NCBI RefSeq assembly: GCF_017876755.1
Contig: NZ_JAGIOO010000001.1
Coordinates: 4,263,786 to 4,327,785 of the forward strand
Reading direction: 5' to 3'
From: Crossiella equi
Lineage (GTDB): Bacteria; Actinomycetota; Actinomycetes; Mycobacteriales; Pseudonocardiaceae
DNA length: 64,000 nt
Shown: positions 45,165 to 53,796 of the stretch, one piece after another
Layout of the letters: each line of letters opens with the position of its first letter
Position numbering within the stretch: the first letter of the stretch is position 1
Notes under the pieces: model-generated
Told to the model about the DNA's origin: nothing
What the model saw: the letters and a program-made list of their open reading frames with translations, nothing else
Database searches by the model: none
Program-made: the position numbers and the translations under genes

Positions 45165-46220
45165 GTGACTGCGGTGCATCTCGGGATGCCCTCGATTCCA
45201 GTCCGTCCCCCAGGGGGCAGGCCGGACACCCCCGCGCTGGTCGACAGCTACGGCCGGGTGGCCACCGACCTGCGCATCTCCGTGACGGACCGCTGCAACC
45301 TGCGCTGCACCTACTGCATGCCCGAGGAAGGCCTGAACTGGCTGCCGACCCCGGACGTGCTCGACACCGGGGAGCTGTCCCGGCTCATCCGGATCGCGGT
45401 GCTCGAGCTCGGGGTCACCGAGCTGCGCTTCACCGGCGGCGAGCCGCTGCTGCGCAAGGACCTGGAGACCGTGCTGGCCGAGGCGGCGGCGCTGAGCCCC
45501 CGGCCGAGCATCTCGCTGACCACCAACGGCCTGAGCCTGGCCCGGCGTGCCGAACGGCTGCTCGCGGCCGGGGTCGACCGGGTCAACGTCTCGCTGGACA
45601 CCCTCCGCCCCGACCGCTACCTGGCGCTGACCCGCCGCGACCGGCTGGCCGACGTGCTGGCCGGGCTGCGCGCGGCGCGGGCGGCCGGGCTCGACCCGGT
45701 CAAGGTCAACTCGGTGCTGATGCGCGGGGTGAACGAGGACGAGGCCGTCCCACTGCTGGCGTTCTGCCTGGCCGAGGGCCTGGAGCTGCGCTTCATCGAG
45801 CAGATGCCGCTGGACCCGCAGCACGGCTGGGACCGCGGCCAGATGGTCGGCGGCGAGGAGATCCTGGCCGCGCTGGGCAGCGCGTTCACCCTCACCCCGG
45901 ACACCGCCGAGCGCGGCGCGGCCCCGGCCGAGCGCTGGCTCGTGGACGGCGGTCCGGGCAGGGTGGGGGTGATCGCCTCGGTGAGCGCGCCGTTCTGCGG
46001 GGCCTGCGACCGCACCCGGCTCACCGCGGACGGACAGGTGCGGTCGTGCCTGTTCGGCCAGCAGGAGACCGACCTGCGCGGGGCGATGCGCGCGGGTGCC
46101 GGCGACGAGGAGCTGGCCGAGCTGTGGCGGGCGGCGATGTGGGCCAAGCCCGCCGGGCACGGCATCAACGAGGTCGGGTTCGCGCAGCCGTCGCGCCCGA
46201 TGAGTGCGATCGGAGGCTGA
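45165..46220 (+). CDS. moaA: GTP 3',8-cyclase
   Basis: 351 residues. The radical-SAM first enzyme of molybdenum-cofactor synthesis. The N-terminal 4Fe-4S motif CNLRCTYC (Cys44, 48, 51), GGEPLLRKDLE, the C-terminal cluster FCGACDRTRL followed by a third Cys 13 residues on, and the essential C-terminal Gly-Gly (SAIGG) are intact. GTG 45165 matches the family start (TAVHLGMPS); ATG 45186 is an alternative. moaD follows directly. Confidence 0.95.
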   Translation: MTAVHLGMPSIPVRPPGGRPDTPALVDSYGRVATDLRISVTDRCNLRCTYCMPEEGLNWLPTPDVLDTGELSRLIRIAVLELGVTELRFTGGEPLLRKDLETVLAEAAALSPRPSISLTTNGLSLARRAERLLAAGVDRVNVSLDTLRPDRYLALTRRDRLADVLAGLRAARAAGLDPVKVNSVLMRGVNEDEAVPLLAFCLAEGLELRFIEQMPLDPQHGWDRGQMVGGEEILAALGSAFTLTPDTAERGAAPAERWLVDGGPGRVGVIASVSAPFCGACDRTRLTADGQVRSCLFGQQETDLRGAMRAGAGDEELAELWRAAMWAKPAGHGINEVGFAQPSRPMSAIGG

Positions 46221-46222
46221 AC

Positions 46223-46477
46223 GTGGCGTCGGTGACCGTGCGCTACTTCGCGGGGGCCCGCGCCGCCGCCGGGGTGGCCGACGAGTCCGTCGAGCTGGAT
46301 GGTGTGTCCACTGTGGACGACGTGCTGGCCCGCGTGCTGGGCGCCCGCCCGGCCCGGCTGGCCAAGGTGCTGCCCGCGTGCAGCTTCCTGCTCAACGGCG
46401 TCGCGGTGCGCGACCGCACGACGGTGGTCCCGGACGCGGCGGAGCTGGACGTGCTGCCGCCGTTCGCCGGGGGCTGA
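46223..46477 (+). CDS. moaD: molybdopterin synthase sulfur carrier subunit
   Basis: 84 residues, a ubiquitin-like fold. It ends in Phe-Ala-Gly-Gly, the tail that is thiocarboxylated. SVTVRYFAGARAAAGV is the typical first strand and FLLNGVAVRD the middle. GTG 46223 lies 2 bases after the moaA stop, with GGAGG inside the moaA end, so the pair is coupled. Its partner MoaE is fused to Mog at 52379. Confidence 0.93.
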   Translation: MASVTVRYFAGARAAAGVADESVELDGVSTVDDVLARVLGARPARLAKVLPACSFLLNGVAVRDRTTVVPDAAELDVLPPFAGG

Positions 46478-49453
46478 TCACCCGGACCCGCCCAGCAGCG
46501 CGCGGACCCGCGCGAGCTCGTGCTGGAACCCGCCCCGGTTCGCCGCGGCGGCCGCGGCGTGCAGCCGGTTGCGGGCCTGCTCGGCCCGTCCCAGCGCCTG
46601 GTAGGCCACGGCCTGGCCGATGAGCGCGTTGATCTCGCCGAGCAGGTAGCCCGCGAGCGTGGCCACGCGCAGCGCCTCGGTGTGGTGCCGCTCCGCCTCG
46701 TGCGGGCGGCCCAGTGCGGCGCAGCAGGCGCCCCGGGTGTTGTAGGCGTCGGCCTCCGCGCGGCGGAAGTGCCGGGCCCGGGCCAGCGCACAGGCTTGTT
46801 CGGCCAGCGGCAGGGCGGTCTCGGCGTCACCCCCGGCGAGCAGGGCGGCGGCCAGCACGTCCACCGAGTCGGCGTCCTCCTTGCCCAGGCCCCGGTAGAT
46901 CTCCCGGGACCGGCGGGCCAGCTCGGCCGCGCGGGCCGGGTCGCCCAGCATGCGGTGCGCCACGGACAGGTTGCCCAGGCACAGCGCCTCGCCGAAAGCG
47001 ATGCCGTGCTCGCGGCAGATCGCCAGCGCCTGCTCGGCGTGCGCGACGCCGGTGGTGATGTCCCCGCCGTAGACGTGCGTGGAGCCCAGGTTGAGCAGCA
47101 CTTTCGCCCGGTTCGGGCCCTCGGGCCGGTAGGTGTCCAGCACCCGCTGGTAGCACTGCGCGGCCGCGGCCAGGCGGCCCATCTCCATGTGCACGATGCC
47201 CAGGTGCAGCAGCGCGGACTCGGCGAGTCCGGGGTCGCCGCCGATGCGGTCCAGGATCTCGGCGGCTTCCCGGTGGTGGCGCAGGCCCTGCTCGAACTCG
47301 CCCGCACCCCACAGCGCGGTGCCGAGGCTGTCCAGCATCGCGGCGACCACGGGCAGGTCGCCGACCTCGCGGGCGGCGGCCAGCGCGGCGGTGGTGGCCT
47401 CGATCCACACCGTGCGCTCCTGCCGGAAGTAGACGTACCCGCCGAGCAGGCGCACCAGGGGCAGGCCGAGGCCGGGGTGGGCGCGGATGGCCGCGACCAG
47501 GTTGGGGATCTCGTGGTCCAGCCAGGCCGCCGCGGCCGGGCGGTCCGGGAACGGCGGTACCGGCGGCAGGCCCGGGGCCACGGCCAGGGCCACGTCCGGG
47601 GTGAGCAGCTCGACGGCCGCGCGGCTGGTGGCGAAGTAGTGGTCGAACAGCCCGCCGAGCGCGGCGGCCCGGGTGGCCGGTGGCTCCTCCTCCTCGGCGC
47701 GGTCGCGGGCGTAGAGGCGGATGAGGTCGTGGCAGGCGTACCGGCCGGGCGCGGGCCGGGTCAGCAGGCTCATGGTGACCAGGGTGTCCAGGGCGGACGT
47801 GGCGTCCTGGCCGAACAGCGCGGTGGCGGCCTCGGCGGAGAAGTCCCCGCCGGGCACCAGGGCGGACCTGCGGAACACGGTGCGGGCGGCCGGGTCCAGG
47901 GCGGTGTAGGAGGAGTCGAAGGCCGAGCGCACCGCGGTGGCCCCGTCGCCCTCGATGGCCAGCGCGGCCAACCGGTTGCCCCGGGCCAGCTGCTCGGTGT
48001 ACGCGGCGAGGTCGGGCCGGGGCCGCGCGGCCAGGTTGGCGGCGGCCACGCGCAGCGCGAGTGGCAGCCGGGCGCAGACCTGGGCCAGCCCACCGGCGGC
48101 CTCGGGTGCGGCCGCGACCACGTCCGCGCCGAGCAGCCGGACCAGCAGCGCGGTGCACTCGGCCTCGGTGAAGGAGCCCAGCTGCCGCCGGTGCACCGCC
48201 CGCCCCTCGATCACCGGGGGTGCGTCGCGGCGGCTGGTGACCAGGACCGCGCACCCGGGCTCGACCGGCAGCAGCGGTCCGAGTTGGCCGGGTTCGGCGG
48301 CGTTGTCCAGCAGCACGAACACCCGCCGCCCGGCGAGCAGCCGCCGGTAGAGCGCGGCCTGCTCATCCACGGCGGAGGGCACCTCCTCGCGCGGTACCCC
48401 GAGGGCGCGCAGGAACCGGCTGAGCACCTGCCCGACCCCCGCGGCCGGTTCGGGCGAGTACCCGCGCAGGTTGGCGTGCAGCTGCCCGTCGGGGAACCCC
48501 GCCCGCAGCCGGTGCCCGACCGCCACGGCCAGCGCGGTCTTGCCCACCCCGGGCGGCCCGCTGAGCACGACGACCTGCCCGGGCGCCAGCCGTCCGGCCA
48601 GCTCGGCGAGGTCCGCCTCGCGTCCGACGAAGTCCCCCACCACGGCGGGCAGCTCGGCGGGCACCCGCCCGGGCCGCACGGGCGCCCGGGGCGAGGGCGC
48701 GCGCAACCCGGGATCCCCGCGCAGCACGGCCTCGTGCAGCTCCCGCAACCCGGGCCCGGGCGAGGCCCCGAGCTCCTCCCGCAACGCCCGCGCGGCCGCC
48801 CGGTACGCCGCCAGGGCCTCGGCCTGCTGCCCGGCCCGGTAGCGGGCGAGCACGAGCAGCTCGGCGAACCGCTCCCGCAACGGGTGCTCGACGGCCAGCG
48901 CGACCAACCGCCCGATCACCTCGTGGTGCCGCCCGAGCTCGAGCTCCACCTCGATCCGCCGCTCCAGGACGGCCAGCTGCGCCTCGGTCAACAGCGCAAC
49001 GTCGGTCCGGTGCAACGCCTCGGACGGCACATCCCCCAGCACGGGCCCGCGAACCAGCCCGGTGGCCTCCGCCAACAACATCGACTCGGCCTCGACATCC
49101 CCACCGGCCCGAACCTGCTCGGCCCGCCGCACCAACCGCCGGAACCGGAACAGGTCCACCCGCTCGGGCTCGACGTCCAGGAGGTACCCGTGCCCGGCGG
49201 CCCGCAGCCGGGCCCCCTCCCCCAGGCTCTGCCGCAACCGGGTCACGTAGGTGTGCAACGACGCCTTGGGCCGGGCGGGCGGCTGCCGGTCCCACAGGTT
49301 GCCGATGAGCTCCTCGACACTGACGGGCTCGTTGGCGTGCAACAACAACGTCGCCAACACCACCCGCTGCTTCGCCGCCCCGATGGGCACCGCCGCCGCC
49401 CCGACCCGAACCTCCAACGGCCCGAGCACGCGGAACTCCGTCTCCGCCCGCAT
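46478..49453 (-). CDS. AfsR/SARP-family regulator with NB-ARC and TPR domains
   Basis: 991 residues. An OmpR-like winged helix (about 5-95; LLLHANEPVSVEELIGNLWD) and a bacterial transcriptional activation domain (100-245) are followed by an NB-ARC ATPase with P-loop GPPGVGKT (299-306), Walker B-like VFVLLDNA and a DLIRLYA motif near 630. The rest is TPR repeats (about 690-990). This is the large AfsR class that activates secondary-metabolism genes; no biosynthetic cluster is in the window. ATG 49453 follows GAGGTG. It ends directly at the moaD stop. A decayed paralogue lies just upstream. Confidence 0.9.
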   Translation of the reverse strand: MRAETEFRVLGPLEVRVGAAAVPIGAAKQRVVLATLLLHANEPVSVEELIGNLWDRQPPARPKASLHTYVTRLRQSLGEGARLRAAGHGYLLDVEPERVDLFRFRRLVRRAEQVRAGGDVEAESMLLAEATGLVRGPVLGDVPSEALHRTDVALLTEAQLAVLERRIEVELELGRHHEVIGRLVALAVEHPLRERFAELLVLARYRAGQQAEALAAYRAAARALREELGASPGPGLRELHEAVLRGDPGLRAPSPRAPVRPGRVPAELPAVVGDFVGREADLAELAGRLAPGQVVVLSGPPGVGKTALAVAVGHRLRAGFPDGQLHANLRGYSPEPAAGVGQVLSRFLRALGVPREEVPSAVDEQAALYRRLLAGRRVFVLLDNAAEPGQLGPLLPVEPGCAVLVTSRRDAPPVIEGRAVHRRQLGSFTEAECTALLVRLLGADVVAAAPEAAGGLAQVCARLPLALRVAAANLAARPRPDLAAYTEQLARGNRLAALAIEGDGATAVRSAFDSSYTALDPAARTVFRRSALVPGGDFSAEAATALFGQDATSALDTLVTMSLLTRPAPGRYACHDLIRLYARDRAEEEEPPATRAAALGGLFDHYFATSRAAVELLTPDVALAVAPGLPPVPPFPDRPAAAAWLDHEIPNLVAAIRAHPGLGLPLVRLLGGYVYFRQERTVWIEATTAALAAAREVGDLPVVAAMLDSLGTALWGAGEFEQGLRHHREAAEILDRIGGDPGLAESALLHLGIVHMEMGRLAAAAQCYQRVLDTYRPEGPNRAKVLLNLGSTHVYGGDITTGVAHAEQALAICREHGIAFGEALCLGNLSVAHRMLGDPARAAELARRSREIYRGLGKEDADSVDVLAAALLAGGDAETALPLAEQACALARARHFRRAEADAYNTRGACCAALGRPHEAERHHTEALRVATLAGYLLGEINALIGQAVAYQALGRAEQARNRLHAAAAAANRGGFQHELARVRALLGGSG

Positions 49454-49460
49454 CGCCACC

Positions 49461-50296
49461 TCACTCGCGGGCGATCCTCGCAGGCCGAGCGGCTTCCGGC
49501 ACCCCCATGGCCTCGTACAGCCCTCGCCTGGTCGGCAGCGGTGCGACGCTGTCCAACATCCCTGGCGCCGGGCCGAGTGCCAGGACAGGCGGCTTGAGCC
49601 CGGGGAAGTCCTCGACACCGAGCAGCCTCGGTTCGTCCAGGTCCGGGTGCAGGGGCTCCGGCGTGATCAGCTGAGTCGCGCAGCTCGTGGGCGTAGAGCC
49701 GGATGAGGTCGCGGTAGGCGTGGCGGCCTGGGAGACGAAGTCGCCGCAGCCAGGGCCGGGTTCGGAAGGCGTTTTGGGCCTCTGTTGACAGCTCCCTATA
49801 AGAGAGGTCAAACGCGAGCCGGACCGCCGCGTTGCTGTCGCCGTCAACCGCCAGCTGGCTGCGGCGGTCGTCGCGGTTGAGGAGGGCCAGGGGAGGTGGC
49901 CGCAGGCCTCGGCGAGTTCGGTGAGCGGGCTTTCGCCTAGGAGGGCCGTCAGCAGGGTCTCGGAGTCGGTCAGGGTGAGCGTGCCCACTGTGACCCGGTG
50001 CACCGGGAGGTCCGGCGGTGGGGTGGCGCGGCTGGTGATCAGGACGGCGCAGCCCGGAGCGCGGGGCGGGTCGGCCGTGAGGCGGGCCAGGACCTAGGTG
50101 CGGCCGACGAAGTCGGGCAGGCCGACGGGATCGGGCGGCTCTCCTTCTCCTTGGGCACGTGCAATAGATAGGTGTGGATGGCGCTGCGGGGGTTGGCCTG
50201 GAGCACCCGCTGCTTGGCCGCGCCCACGGTCACCCGTTGGCCCCCGGCCCGGACCTCCAGTGGTCCGAGCACGCCAAAACGCACCTCGCCTGACAT
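49461..50296 (-). pseudogene. decayed AfsR/SARP regulator paralogue
   Basis: Fragments in order match the intact neighbour: the N-terminus VRFGVLGPLEVRAGGQRV with AAKQRV (50296 leftward), then SAIHTYL after an internal deletion, then LPDFVGRT with an in-frame TAG near 50094. In another frame follow GCAVLITSRATPPPDLPVHR and TLTLTDSETLLTALLG, and in a third HAYRDLIRLYAHEL (about 49735-49690). Deletions, a stop and frame changes mean no full protein is made. The C-terminal TPR part is missing. Confidence 0.8.
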
Positions 50297-50390
50297 CCGT
50301 CCCCCCTTGTCAGCGCGATGGTCGCACGGTGTTCACCGGCTCGCCGTCCGTCCGATTTACTTTGCGCCCCACAACTCATCGGAGGTCAGG

Positions 50391-51278
50391 GTGCGGATCG
50401 GGACACGCGTGGCGGTGGTGCTGGCGGCGGTGGCCGGGCTGGTCGGCGGGGTGGCCGCACCGGCCGGGGCGGTGGAGCGGGTGCGGCCGCTGGCCCAGGC
50501 GCACGCCCACAACGACTACGAGCACGACCGGCCGCTGCTGGACGCCCTGGCCCACGGGTTCACCAGCGTCGAGGCCGACATCTACCTCGTGGACGGCGCG
50601 CTGCTCGTCGGACACGACCCCGGGGACCTCCGGCCCGACCGCACGCTGGAGTCGCTGTACCTGGAGCCGCTGCGCAAGCGTGTGCTCGCCTCCGGTGGGC
50701 AGGTCTACCCCGATCGGCCGCGCCTGTTCCAGCTGTTGGTGGACATCAAGCTCAACGGTGCGGCCGTGTATGCCCACTTGGACAAGGTGCTGCGCTCACC
50801 GCGCTACGGCTGGCTGTTCAGCCGGTACCGGCACGGGTCCGTGGTGCCCGGAGCGGTGACCGTCGTCATCTCTGGAGATCGTCCGCGCGAGGTCATGGCT
50901 GGTCAGAGGGATCGGCGGGCCTTCTATGACGGACGCCTCACCTCGCCCGGCGACCTCGGGCCCGGTGCCGACGCACGGCTGGTCCCCCTGGTGTCCGACA
51001 ACTGGGCGAAGCTGTTCAGCTGGACCGGAGTAGGCGAGATGCCCGACCTCGAGCGGGTGAAGTTGCGCGAGCTGGTGCACCGCGTGCACGCGGCCGGGCA
51101 ACGGCTGCGGTTCTGGGCCACGCCCGATATGCCGGGTTCGGCTCGTGAGGCGGTCTGGCGGGAGCTCGCGGCGGCGGGGGTCGACCACCTCAACACTGAC
51201 GATCTTGAGGGCCTCCGGGCCTTCCTGGGCCGCCACCCGAGCGCCGTAACGGGGTGGCCCACGTCTCACCGTCGGTGA
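50391..51278 (+). CDS. secreted GDPD/PI-PLC-like phosphodiesterase
   Basis: 295 residues. A signal peptide (1-27, ending AGAVE) precedes a TIM-barrel with QAHAHNDYEHDRPLLDAL and TSVEADIYLVDGALLVGHDP, which hold the acidic and His residues of the glycerophosphodiester phosphodiesterase superfamily. LVDIKLNG and LRFWATPDMP follow. It should act outside the cell on a phosphodiester or phospholipid. GTG 50391 has GGAGG 5 bases upstream. It is not linked to the pseudogene beside it. Confidence 0.85.
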   Translation: MRIGTRVAVVLAAVAGLVGGVAAPAGAVERVRPLAQAHAHNDYEHDRPLLDALAHGFTSVEADIYLVDGALLVGHDPGDLRPDRTLESLYLEPLRKRVLASGGQVYPDRPRLFQLLVDIKLNGAAVYAHLDKVLRSPRYGWLFSRYRHGSVVPGAVTVVISGDRPREVMAGQRDRRAFYDGRLTSPGDLGPGADARLVPLVSDNWAKLFSWTGVGEMPDLERVKLRELVHRVHAAGQRLRFWATPDMPGSAREAVWRELAAAGVDHLNTDDLEGLRAFLGRHPSAVTGWPTSHRR

Positions 51279-51439
51279 TTTATCTCGGGAAGGTCACGGG
51301 CCGGGAACCAAGATCTGACCTCGAAGGACACCCGACATCGCAGAAGTCCGTCAAACGTTACAGTGATGACGGCCACAGTCCAGAAGGTTTGGCGGGACCC
51401 TCCGGCGTTACCTACTGTCGCTTCTCGGTCGGCCCCGAA

Positions 51440-51640
51440 CCGGCCACAGCACGACGGGAACCTGAGCGCCAAGCCCTGTCCACACAGGTTCCCGACCACA
51501 ACCCCGAGCGAAACTTCGACTGGACAGGGGCGGGGGAACCAACTCCGGGCGAGCACCCAGCGCCCTTGGGGTGAAGCCGGTGAGAGCCGGCCGGGCCAGC
51601 ACGACCGGTCCGAACCCGACAGCTCACCTCGTAGGCGCGG
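51440..51640 (+). promoter_or_regulatory. c-di-AMP (ydaO/yuaA) riboswitch
   Basis: The rpf leader contains GGGGGAACCAACTCCGGG, then GGGGTGAAGCCGG, then CCGAACCCGACAGC and ACCTCGTAGGC, which are the conserved elements of the ydaO class in order. In actinobacteria this class often precedes rpf and cell-wall hydrolase genes. It ends 15 bases before the ATG, so it may control translation or termination. The 5' boundary is approximate; 51279-51439 should hold the promoter. Confidence 0.92.
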
Positions 51641-51654
51641 TTGGCGAGAGGCTC

Positions 51655-52305
51655 ATGTCTTCTTACCGAGGCAAGCACCGCAAGCAGTCTGACCTCACCC
51701 GCACCATCGCCCGCGTTGCCGTGGCCGGTGCCGTCGTGGCCGCCCCGATGGCCGTGGCCGGTACCGCTTCCGCCGCGACGATGGACTGGAACGCGCTGGC
51801 TCAGTGCGAGTCCGGTAACCGGGTGAACACCAACACCGGTAACGGCTACTACGGCCTGTACCAGTTCGACCGCGGTACCTGGCTCGCCAACGGTGGCGGC
51901 AAGTACGCCCCGTACGCCCACCAGGCGACCCGTGAGCAGCAGACCGAGATCGCCGCGCGTCTGTTCGCCGCTCGTGGCCCGCAGCCGTGGCCGTCCTGCG
52001 GCCCGAAGGCCCTGCGTGGTGGCAACGCCGCCAAGCCCGCTCCGCAGAAGGCTGCCAAGCCCGCTGCCAAGCCGAAGGCCGCCGCGCCGAAGCCTGCTGC
52101 GAACAACACCGTGATCAAGCCGGCCGCGCCGGTTGTGACCGAGAAGAACGGCGCCGACTACACCGTCGTCGCGGGTGACACTCTGTCCACGATCGCCCAG
52201 AAGCTCGAGGTCAACGGTGGCTGGAAGGCCCTGTTCGAGCGCAACAAGGACGTCGTCAAGGACGCTGACCTGATCTTCCCGGGTCAGAAGCTCGACGTGA
52301 AGTGA
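51655..52305 (+). CDS. rpfA: resuscitation-promoting factor with LysM
   Basis: 216 residues. A signal peptide (1-42, ending TASAA) precedes the Rpf transglycosylase domain (about 43-118) with catalytic Glu in ALAQCESGNR, NTGNGYYGLYQFDRGTW and a second Cys in PWPSCG. A Lys/Ala/Pro spacer leads to a C-terminal LysM (YTVVAGDTLSTIAQKLEV, IFPGQKL). It cleaves peptidoglycan to promote growth or exit from dormancy. ATG 51655 has GAGAGG upstream. The c-di-AMP riboswitch controls it. Confidence 0.95.
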   Translation: MSSYRGKHRKQSDLTRTIARVAVAGAVVAAPMAVAGTASAATMDWNALAQCESGNRVNTNTGNGYYGLYQFDRGTWLANGGGKYAPYAHQATREQQTEIAARLFAARGPQPWPSCGPKALRGGNAAKPAPQKAAKPAAKPKAAAPKPAANNTVIKPAAPVVTEKNGADYTVVAGDTLSTIAQKLEVNGGWKALFERNKDVVKDADLIFPGQKLDVK

Positions 52306-52332
52306 AGCTGACCTCGCGTTAGCTCGCATCCA

Positions 52333-52371
52333 CGAAACCCCCGGCAGCGCACGTGCTTGCCGGGGGTTTCG
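52333..52371. terminator. bidirectional terminator after rpf
   Basis: CGAAACCCCCGGCA and TGCCGGGGGTTTCG form a perfect 14-bp stem with an 11-base loop. It lies between the convergent stops at 52305 and 52379. Confidence 0.85.
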
Positions 52372-52378
52372 TGTGTTC

Positions 52379-53323
52379 TCAGGGGCAGTTGACCCATTCC
52401 TCGGCGCCGTCGGTGAACAGCTGCCGCTTCCAGATCGGCAGGCGGCGCTTGACCTCGTCGACCAGGTCCGAGCACGCGGTGAACGCTTCGCGGCGGTGCT
52501 CGCCCGCCACCGCGCAGGCCAGTGCCGAGTCGCCGATCTTGAGCTGGCCGATGCGGTGGCTGACGGCGATGGCCCGGATGCCCGGGCGCTTCGCGATCTC
52601 GGCCGCCACCTCGGCGATGACCTCGCCCGCGCTGGGGTGCCCGCTGTACTCCAGCTCGGTCACCCCGCGCCCACCGTCGTGGTCGCGGACCACGCCGGAG
52701 AAGGTGACCACCGCACCCGCCGCCGAGTGGGCCACCAGCTGGGCGTGTTCCTGCACGTCCAGGGGCTGCTCGGTGACCTCGGCCCGCAGCACGGCGGCCG
52801 CCGGACCGGCCGGGACACCGCCGCCCGGGGCGTGGTCGCCGCCGCGCAGCTGGGTCACCGCGTGCTCCAGCAGTCCGTCGAGCACCCCCAAACCGTCCCT
52901 GACGCCGCCGCTGGAGCCCGGGAGGTTCACAATGAGGGTCCTCCCCGCGACTCCGGCCAGTCCGCGCGAGAGAGCGGCTGTGGGAACCTCGGGGGCCCCG
53001 GCGGCCCGGATGGCGTCGGCGATGCCGGGCACCTCGTAGTCCAGGACGGCCCGCGTGGCCTCCGGCGTGCGGTCGGTCGGGCTGATGCCGGTGCCCCCGG
53101 TGGTGATCACCACGTCGACCCGTTCGGTGACGGCGGTGCGCAGCGCCTGGCCCACCGGATCCCCGTCCGGCACCACCTCGGCCTCGGGCACCCAGAAGCC
53201 GCGGTCCCGCAGCCAGGCGACGATGACGGGCCCGGTGCGGTCGGCGTAGACCCCGCTGCTGGCACGGTTGGAGGCGGTGACCACCCGCGCGCTGCGGGGG
53301 CTCACGGCTGCGGTCTCGTCCAT
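52379..53323 (-). CDS. mog-moaE: Mog-MoaE fusion: molybdopterin adenylyltransferase / synthase large subunit
   Basis: 314 residues. Residues 1-160 are a MogA domain (RVVTASNRASSGVYADRTG, ITTGGTGISPTDRTPEA, VNLPGSSGGVRDGL). Residues about 175-314 are MoaE (AGAVVTFSGVVRDHDGGRGV, IAVSHRIGQLKIGD, RREAFTACSDLVDEVKRRLPIWK). MoaE transfers sulfur with MoaD; MogA adenylates molybdopterin. In mycobacteria they are separate genes. The start overlaps moaC by 22 bases. Confidence 0.93.
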   Translation of the reverse strand: MDETAAVSPRSARVVTASNRASSGVYADRTGPVIVAWLRDRGFWVPEAEVVPDGDPVGQALRTAVTERVDVVITTGGTGISPTDRTPEATRAVLDYEVPGIADAIRAAGAPEVPTAALSRGLAGVAGRTLIVNLPGSSGGVRDGLGVLDGLLEHAVTQLRGGDHAPGGGVPAGPAAAVLRAEVTEQPLDVQEHAQLVAHSAAGAVVTFSGVVRDHDGGRGVTELEYSGHPSAGEVIAEVAAEIAKRPGIRAIAVSHRIGQLKIGDSALACAVAGEHRREAFTACSDLVDEVKRRLPIWKRQLFTDGAEEWVNCP

Positions 53324-53787
53324 AGTCCGGTCTTCCCACCCTCCTTGCGGTCAACCCGGACGGCGTCGAGCACCGCGGCCGGGTCGACGGCCTTGACCAT
53401 GTCGTGCAGGGTGAGCCCGGCGACGGCCACCGCGGTGAGCGCCTCCATCTCCACCCCGGTCCGGTCGGTGGTCCGCACGGTCGCGGTGATCACCACCTCG
53501 CGCTCCCCCAGCTCCAGCCCGACCTTCACCCCGGACAGGGCGATCGGGTGGCACAGGGGCACGAGGTCCGGCGTGCGCTTGGCCCCCATGATCCCGGCGA
53601 TCCGGGCGGTGGCCAGCGCGTCGCCCTTGGGCAGGCCGTCGCGGCGCAGCAGCTCGACCACCTCGGCGGTGGTGCGCAGGAGGCCGGAGGCGACGGCCGT
53701 GCGGGTGGTGATCTCCTTGGCCGAGACGTCGACCATGCGCGCCGCCCCGGTCTGGTCGACGTGGGTCAGCTCACCGTGTTCGGGCAC
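53302..53787 (-). CDS. moaC: cyclic pyranopterin monophosphate synthase
   Basis: 161 residues, normal length. ARMVDVSAKEITTRTA, PLCHPIALSGVKV, GVEMEALTAVAVAGLTLHDMVKAVD and the Lys in RKEGGKTG are the family signature. It acts with MoaA to form cPMP. GTG 53787 lies 9 bases beyond the stop of the GH5-like gene; its 3' end overlaps mog-moaE. Confidence 0.95.
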   Translation of the reverse strand: MPEHGELTHVDQTGAARMVDVSAKEITTRTAVASGLLRTTAEVVELLRRDGLPKGDALATARIAGIMGAKRTPDLVPLCHPIALSGVKVGLELGEREVVITATVRTTDRTGVEMEALTAVAVAGLTLHDMVKAVDPAAVLDAVRVDRKEGGKTGLWTRPQP

Positions 53788-53796
53788 ACAGGAATG

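Noticed and set aside
49784-49802. TTGACA followed by TATAAG, promoter-like
   Set aside because: The spacing is about 7 bases, not 16-18, and it lies inside the decayed regulator gene.
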